From contig NZ_MDGK01000017.1 of assembly GCF_001870465.1 (NCBI RefSeq), positions 248,001 through 312,000 of the forward strand: a stretch of DNA of 64,000 nucleotides, in the 5' to 3' direction. Both the position numbers and the translations under genes were made by a program. Every line of letters begins with the position of its first letter. Positions within the stretch are counted from its first letter, which is position 1. This DNA is from Pseudomonas extremorientalis (GTDB lineage Bacteria; Pseudomonadota; Gammaproteobacteria; Pseudomonadales; Pseudomonadaceae). The notes under the pieces are model-generated. The model was not told the origin of the DNA. It did not search any database and saw only the letters and a program-made list of their open reading frames with translations. This document shows positions 61,495-64,000 of this stretch, in pieces.

Positions 61495-62184
61495 ATGAGC
61501 AGCTTCGACAACGTTGAAACCCGCGTGCTGAACAAAGATGAACTTGGCCAAGTGATCAGGTATCTGCGCGAACTCCGCCAGTGGTCTCAGGAGACACTGG
61601 CAGCCCTCGCCAGGGCTACGCCCAGAACCATTCAGAGGGTTGAAGCAGGGGCCGGCGCCAGCCTTAATACGCTTCGCTCACTCGCCTCTGCTTTTGAGTT
61701 TCAGGACATCGACGCATTCACGAAACCGATGGCAATTCCGACCGATGAGCAACTGCGCTCGGCTCGTGAGCAGTTTCATCAGAAATATTTCATGACCAAG
61801 GCACTGAAGCCCGAATCAGGCAGGGCCTTAGCCAAACTCGCAGCTGAAAGCATCGGGGATTATATCGAGCCCGCATTCGAACCCTCTAAAGACCAGGCAC
61901 TGGCGTTCGCGGAGCTCACTGATTACCTCCGGGAATACCGCGACTGCGCCGAGTTCTACTCCAGCACAGGGCTCTTGGAAGTTTTTGAAGAACTCCAAGC
62001 AATAATCGAGCGCCTGAATGAACAGGGCGTTACGCTGCGCTATGCAACCTGCCCAGTAATCCAGAACACAAGCTCGGATTCGGAGGTGGGAGCAAGCCCA
62101 ATTGGGGACGTACTTTATTTGATTGGATTCAAGGCAGGTGAAGCGCCGGAAGAATTGGGCCTGCGCCGGAAAATGGGTATCTAA
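61495..62184 (+). CDS. XRE-family transcriptional regulator
   Basis: A 229-residue regulator. The N-terminal XRE helix-turn-helix lies at residues 15-70 (LGQVIRYLRELRQWSQETLAALARATPRTIQRVEAG, in part). The 150-residue C-terminal domain is helical (ALAKLAAESIGDYI; YLREYRDCAEFYSS) and unknown, perhaps for oligomerisation or ligand binding. AGGGG precedes the ATG. It lies at the recombinase end of the island and may control cargo or excision. Confidence 0.78.
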   Translation: MSSFDNVETRVLNKDELGQVIRYLRELRQWSQETLAALARATPRTIQRVEAGAGASLNTLRSLASAFEFQDIDAFTKPMAIPTDEQLRSAREQFHQKYFMTKALKPESGRALAKLAAESIGDYIEPAFEPSKDQALAFAELTDYLREYRDCAEFYSSTGLLEVFEELQAIIERLNEQGVTLRYATCPVIQNTSSDSEVGASPIGDVLYLIGFKAGEAPEELGLRRKMGI

Positions 62185-62399
62185 TAGCCTGCTTAACCAG
62201 GGGTACGATGTAGCTAGGCATTTTTTGCCAGCTACGCCCACGTCAACTCAGTAACAGGCATTGGGGCGCTGAGGACTGTTATGACGTCCTCCCCAAATAA
62301 TCCAAGCCTCGCACTCTCCCGGCCAACCTGTTCGGGGCTAACGGCCCATACTGACTTGATCTAGAGCACCGCAGGAATCACAGACCAGGAGGGTCGTAG

Positions 62400-62480
62400 G
62401 CATGAGGATAGAAGCCCGCAGGGCCAAGACCTGGCTTAGACAGGGCTTGGTTAACGACAGCCGTCCCTGCAGGGGCATGC
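62400..62480 (+). repeat. Dispersed three-hairpin element, copy E
   Basis: GAGGATAGAAGCCCGCAGGGC, central hairpin at 62424-62450 with stem CCAAGACCTG/CAGGGCTTGG, then TTAACGACAGCCGT and a third palindrome CCCTGCAGGG. It lies in the 431-bp gap between the XRE gene and the recombinase pair, which has no other visible feature. Confidence 0.8.
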
Positions 62481-62615
62481 CACTGTAACTATTGCGTGGC
62501 TCATTGCTAGAAGGTGCGCAGGACAGATGATCAAGCTACACCCTCTAGGGGAACGTGCCATCCGCACTGTGACTGGTGTGCGAATCTGGTTGATCTCCGT
62601 TGGGAAAGAACTCCG

Positions 62616-63056
62616 TCAGACGCGAGACTTGTCAGTGCGTGAGGACGGCACAAGTTCAACCACGTTGCGCTCCCTCAACTGAGTCTTGAGCTTCTGATTC
62701 TCATCCATCAATACCTCATTGATGGATGCGATCTTGGCGAGCTTGGCCTCGAGCTCCTCAATCTCTTGACGGTAGCCCTTAGACTTCTGACGCTCAGCAA
62801 TCAGATCCTGATGTTTGACATCCCGCATGGCACGACTAGACCGCCCCTGGATCTGTCGTATCTCCTCAGCGATTGATGGGTAATGATTATGGATGAGCGC
62901 CGTCGATACTCCCGCCTCACGGGCAACAGCGGCGATAGTCACTTTGGTTTCACCGCTTTGAGCTCGTCCTTTTTGAATGGCGTAGATGGCTAGCTTCAGA
63001 TCCTTCGCTCGATCCATCGCAGGCTTGTAGTTGGATGTTTTGTCCTTCCTCTTCAT
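62616..63056 (-). CDS. Small HTH/coiled-coil partner of recombinase (GmtX-like)
   Basis: A 146-residue protein: basic N-terminus, a TetR-like helix-turn-helix (TIAAVAREAGVSTALIHNHY, residues 41-60), and a C-terminal coiled coil (about 85-130, EIEELEAKLAKIASINEVLM). Its ATG overlaps the recombinase stop codon (ATGA), with GAGGA upstream. A small HTH protein directly after tyrosine recombinases is found in Tn554-like tnpABC and in gamma-mobile-trio elements, where the third gene is gmtX. The island setting favours the latter; I cannot confirm it without a search. Confidence 0.72.
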   Translation of the reverse strand: MKRKDKTSNYKPAMDRAKDLKLAIYAIQKGRAQSGETKVTIAAVAREAGVSTALIHNHYPSIAEEIRQIQGRSSRAMRDVKHQDLIAERQKSKGYRQEIEELEAKLAKIASINEVLMDENQKLKTQLRERNVVELVPSSRTDKSRV

Positions 63057-64000
63057 GCGCTGAGATCCTCAGGAGGCATACCCAACCGTACCAACACATC
63101 TCGGCAACGTTTGAGGTCGCGCTCGACGCGTTGGCGACCACCTTCACCGATGTCCTTACAGTGCAGAAGCTCTTTAAGTTCATCGTAAAGCCGCTGATAC
63201 ATAGGTGCATGGATGCTCCCAATCACTGAGTGCTCGCAGCCAGTGCAGCGGGTGCGTTCAAGGGTATTGCCGACACAGCCGTCATTGTCCGCTGTACACC
63301 AGGCGTGGCCGTTGCTGCGGATGAATGTGCTCCCAGAGATGGACTTCAGCATTGAGGCACGATCTTTGAAGATCAGCAGGTTTTCCGGCTCTCGTTTCCA
63401 TCCCTTGATGGCGCCCCCATAGCCTCCTGCCAACGATTCATCACCCATCCAGCCGTCGACGACGCCAAGTTTGATGTCTTCCAGCTCATCTTGAATCTCC
63501 GAATACAGTTCTAGATCCAGATGCTGGCCCCAGCTTTCGTCCATGGCGTAACCTAAAGTCATATCCATAGACCAGTGAGCGTAATGCTCCTTGAGGTAAC
63601 GCAGGTCGCCAAACCTGCTGTGCGCAGCGTAGTTGGCGAATTTGCGCCTGAATTGATGGCTGGCGAGCTTCCAGCTCAATGCGCAATTTTTGGCGAACGA
63701 TTTCAGCGCCGCATCCCAACTTGCGATGGAGAGCGTGCGGACTTGGTTGCCTTGGGTCGTGTCCATGCCGAGGAAAAGCGAATTGCGATGTTTTTGCGCC
63801 TCTGCGATTTGAGGATCCTGCGGGTCGATGCGCCGTCGCTGAATAATCTCGTCGGCAATCATGGCTTGGTAGGGCATGGCCCAGCGCTCCATAACCCTAA
63901 GGGCTCGCACAGCTGCCTCTGGAATCATCCAGTCATGGACTCCTTCATCGGTCTTTTCGGACACAGACCGCATCCAATGATAGATCGTACCGTCATCATC
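63053..64000 (-). CDS. Tyrosine recombinase/integrase, partial (GmtZ-like)
   Basis: The C-terminal 315 residues of a recombinase whose start lies beyond the window; the frame stays open to the edge. Visible catalytic elements: HQFRRKF (HxxR), then KEHYAHWSMDMTLGYAM, giving the His/Trp and the nucleophilic Tyr. A C-terminal four-Cys cluster (AWCTADNDGC, then RCTGCEHS) is a likely zinc finger, as in the large integrases of Tn554-like and gamma-mobile-trio elements. It overlaps the small HTH gene. It should mediate integration and excision of the defence island. Confidence 0.85.
   Translation of the reverse strand, partial: DDDGTIYHWMRSVSEKTDEGVHDWMIPEAAVRALRVMERWAMPYQAMIADEIIQRRRIDPQDPQIAEAQKHRNSLFLGMDTTQGNQVRTLSIASWDAALKSFAKNCALSWKLASHQFRRKFANYAAHSRFGDLRYLKEHYAHWSMDMTLGYAMDESWGQHLDLELYSEIQDELEDIKLGVVDGWMGDESLAGGYGGAIKGWKREPENLLIFKDRASMLKSISGSTFIRSNGHAWCTADNDGCVGNTLERTRCTGCEHSVIGSIHAPMYQRLYDELKELLHCKDIGEGGRQRVERDLKRCRDVLVRLGMPPEDLSA

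Noticed and set aside
61290..61535. A possible 81-residue hydrophobic protein on the minus strand
   Set aside because: Its N-terminal part is antisense to the start of the XRE gene, there is no ribosome site, and the frame is short. It could be real, but support is too weak.
31704..62480. Dispersed hairpin copies as integron attC sites
   Set aside because: They lack the RYYYAAC/GTTRRRY core sites, and the genes around them lie on both strands, unlike cassette arrays; no integron integrase is seen.
1..64000. tRNA, rRNA, CRISPR arrays or IS transposases
   Set aside because: I looked for these and saw none; the only recombinase is at the right edge.

Overview
The window comes from a Pseudomonas of the fluorescens group. 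The first 25 kb carry typical Pseudomonas core genes in an order I know from P. aeruginosa (the pykA, enoyl-CoA hydratase, ferredoxin reductase and fumarase block; the gap/edd/glk/gltR/gtrS glucose block). Their intergenic gaps are littered with the GTGGGAGGGGGCTTGCCCCC REP/REPIN palindromes of fluorescent pseudomonads. From about 25.14 kb to the end the character changes: genes become short and of mixed strand, A+T rises by eye, REPs vanish, and defence and unknown genes dominate. The right edge holds a tyrosine recombinase and a small HTH partner. I read 25.14-64.0 kb as one end of a large mobile defence island, probably of the gamma-mobile-trio (GMT) type.

Core part: fecIR-type iron regulation with a Fur box (1-1.5 kb); divergent gap and edd-glk-gltR-gtrS with two HexR operators between them (1.6-7.9 kb); an AraC-family regulator, an ABM protein, a flavin reductase and a fourfold-repeat membrane protein (8-11.5 kb); an alpha-ketoglutarate permease next to its likely sigma54-type two-component system, with a visible sigma54 promoter and two upstream activator palindromes (11.6-16.3 kb); class I fumarase, ferredoxin reductase, enoyl-CoA hydratase, pyruvate kinase, a TPR-like lipoprotein and a PilZ protein (16.5-22.7 kb); and a moxR-DUF58 operon (22.7-25.1 kb), at whose 5' end the island begins.

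Island: an OLD-type ATPase/TOPRIM nuclease; Hachiman (hamAB); a DUF3800 protein followed by a sirtuin; an Mrr-like nuclease; a DEDDh exonuclease overlapping an orphan MNT nucleotidyltransferase; Shedu (sduA); a run of unknown genes; a cluster of DUF2971, HEPN (Rx4H), unknown and membrane-anchored Mrr-like nuclease genes; a zinc-finger RES protein; Septu (ptuAB) with a TTG start and a 16-residue leader ORF; two paralogous XRE regulators with matching promoter regions; a second DEDDh exonuclease; an NmrA/HxlR pair; a LOV blue-light hybrid histidine kinase with a single-domain response regulator; several unknown genes; an XRE regulator; and the recombinase pair.

The signals I consider most worth following are (1) a dispersed element of about 80-120 bp, present in at least five copies only inside the island, whose stems show compensatory changes between copies; (2) the HEPN plus membrane-nuclease cluster at 42.5-46.8 kb as a possible uncharacterised defence locus; (3) the leader-peptide and Shine-Dalgarno hairpin in front of ptuA; and (4) the paralogous XRE pair with a shared promoter. 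No tRNA, rRNA, CRISPR array, transposase or reverse transcriptase was seen.
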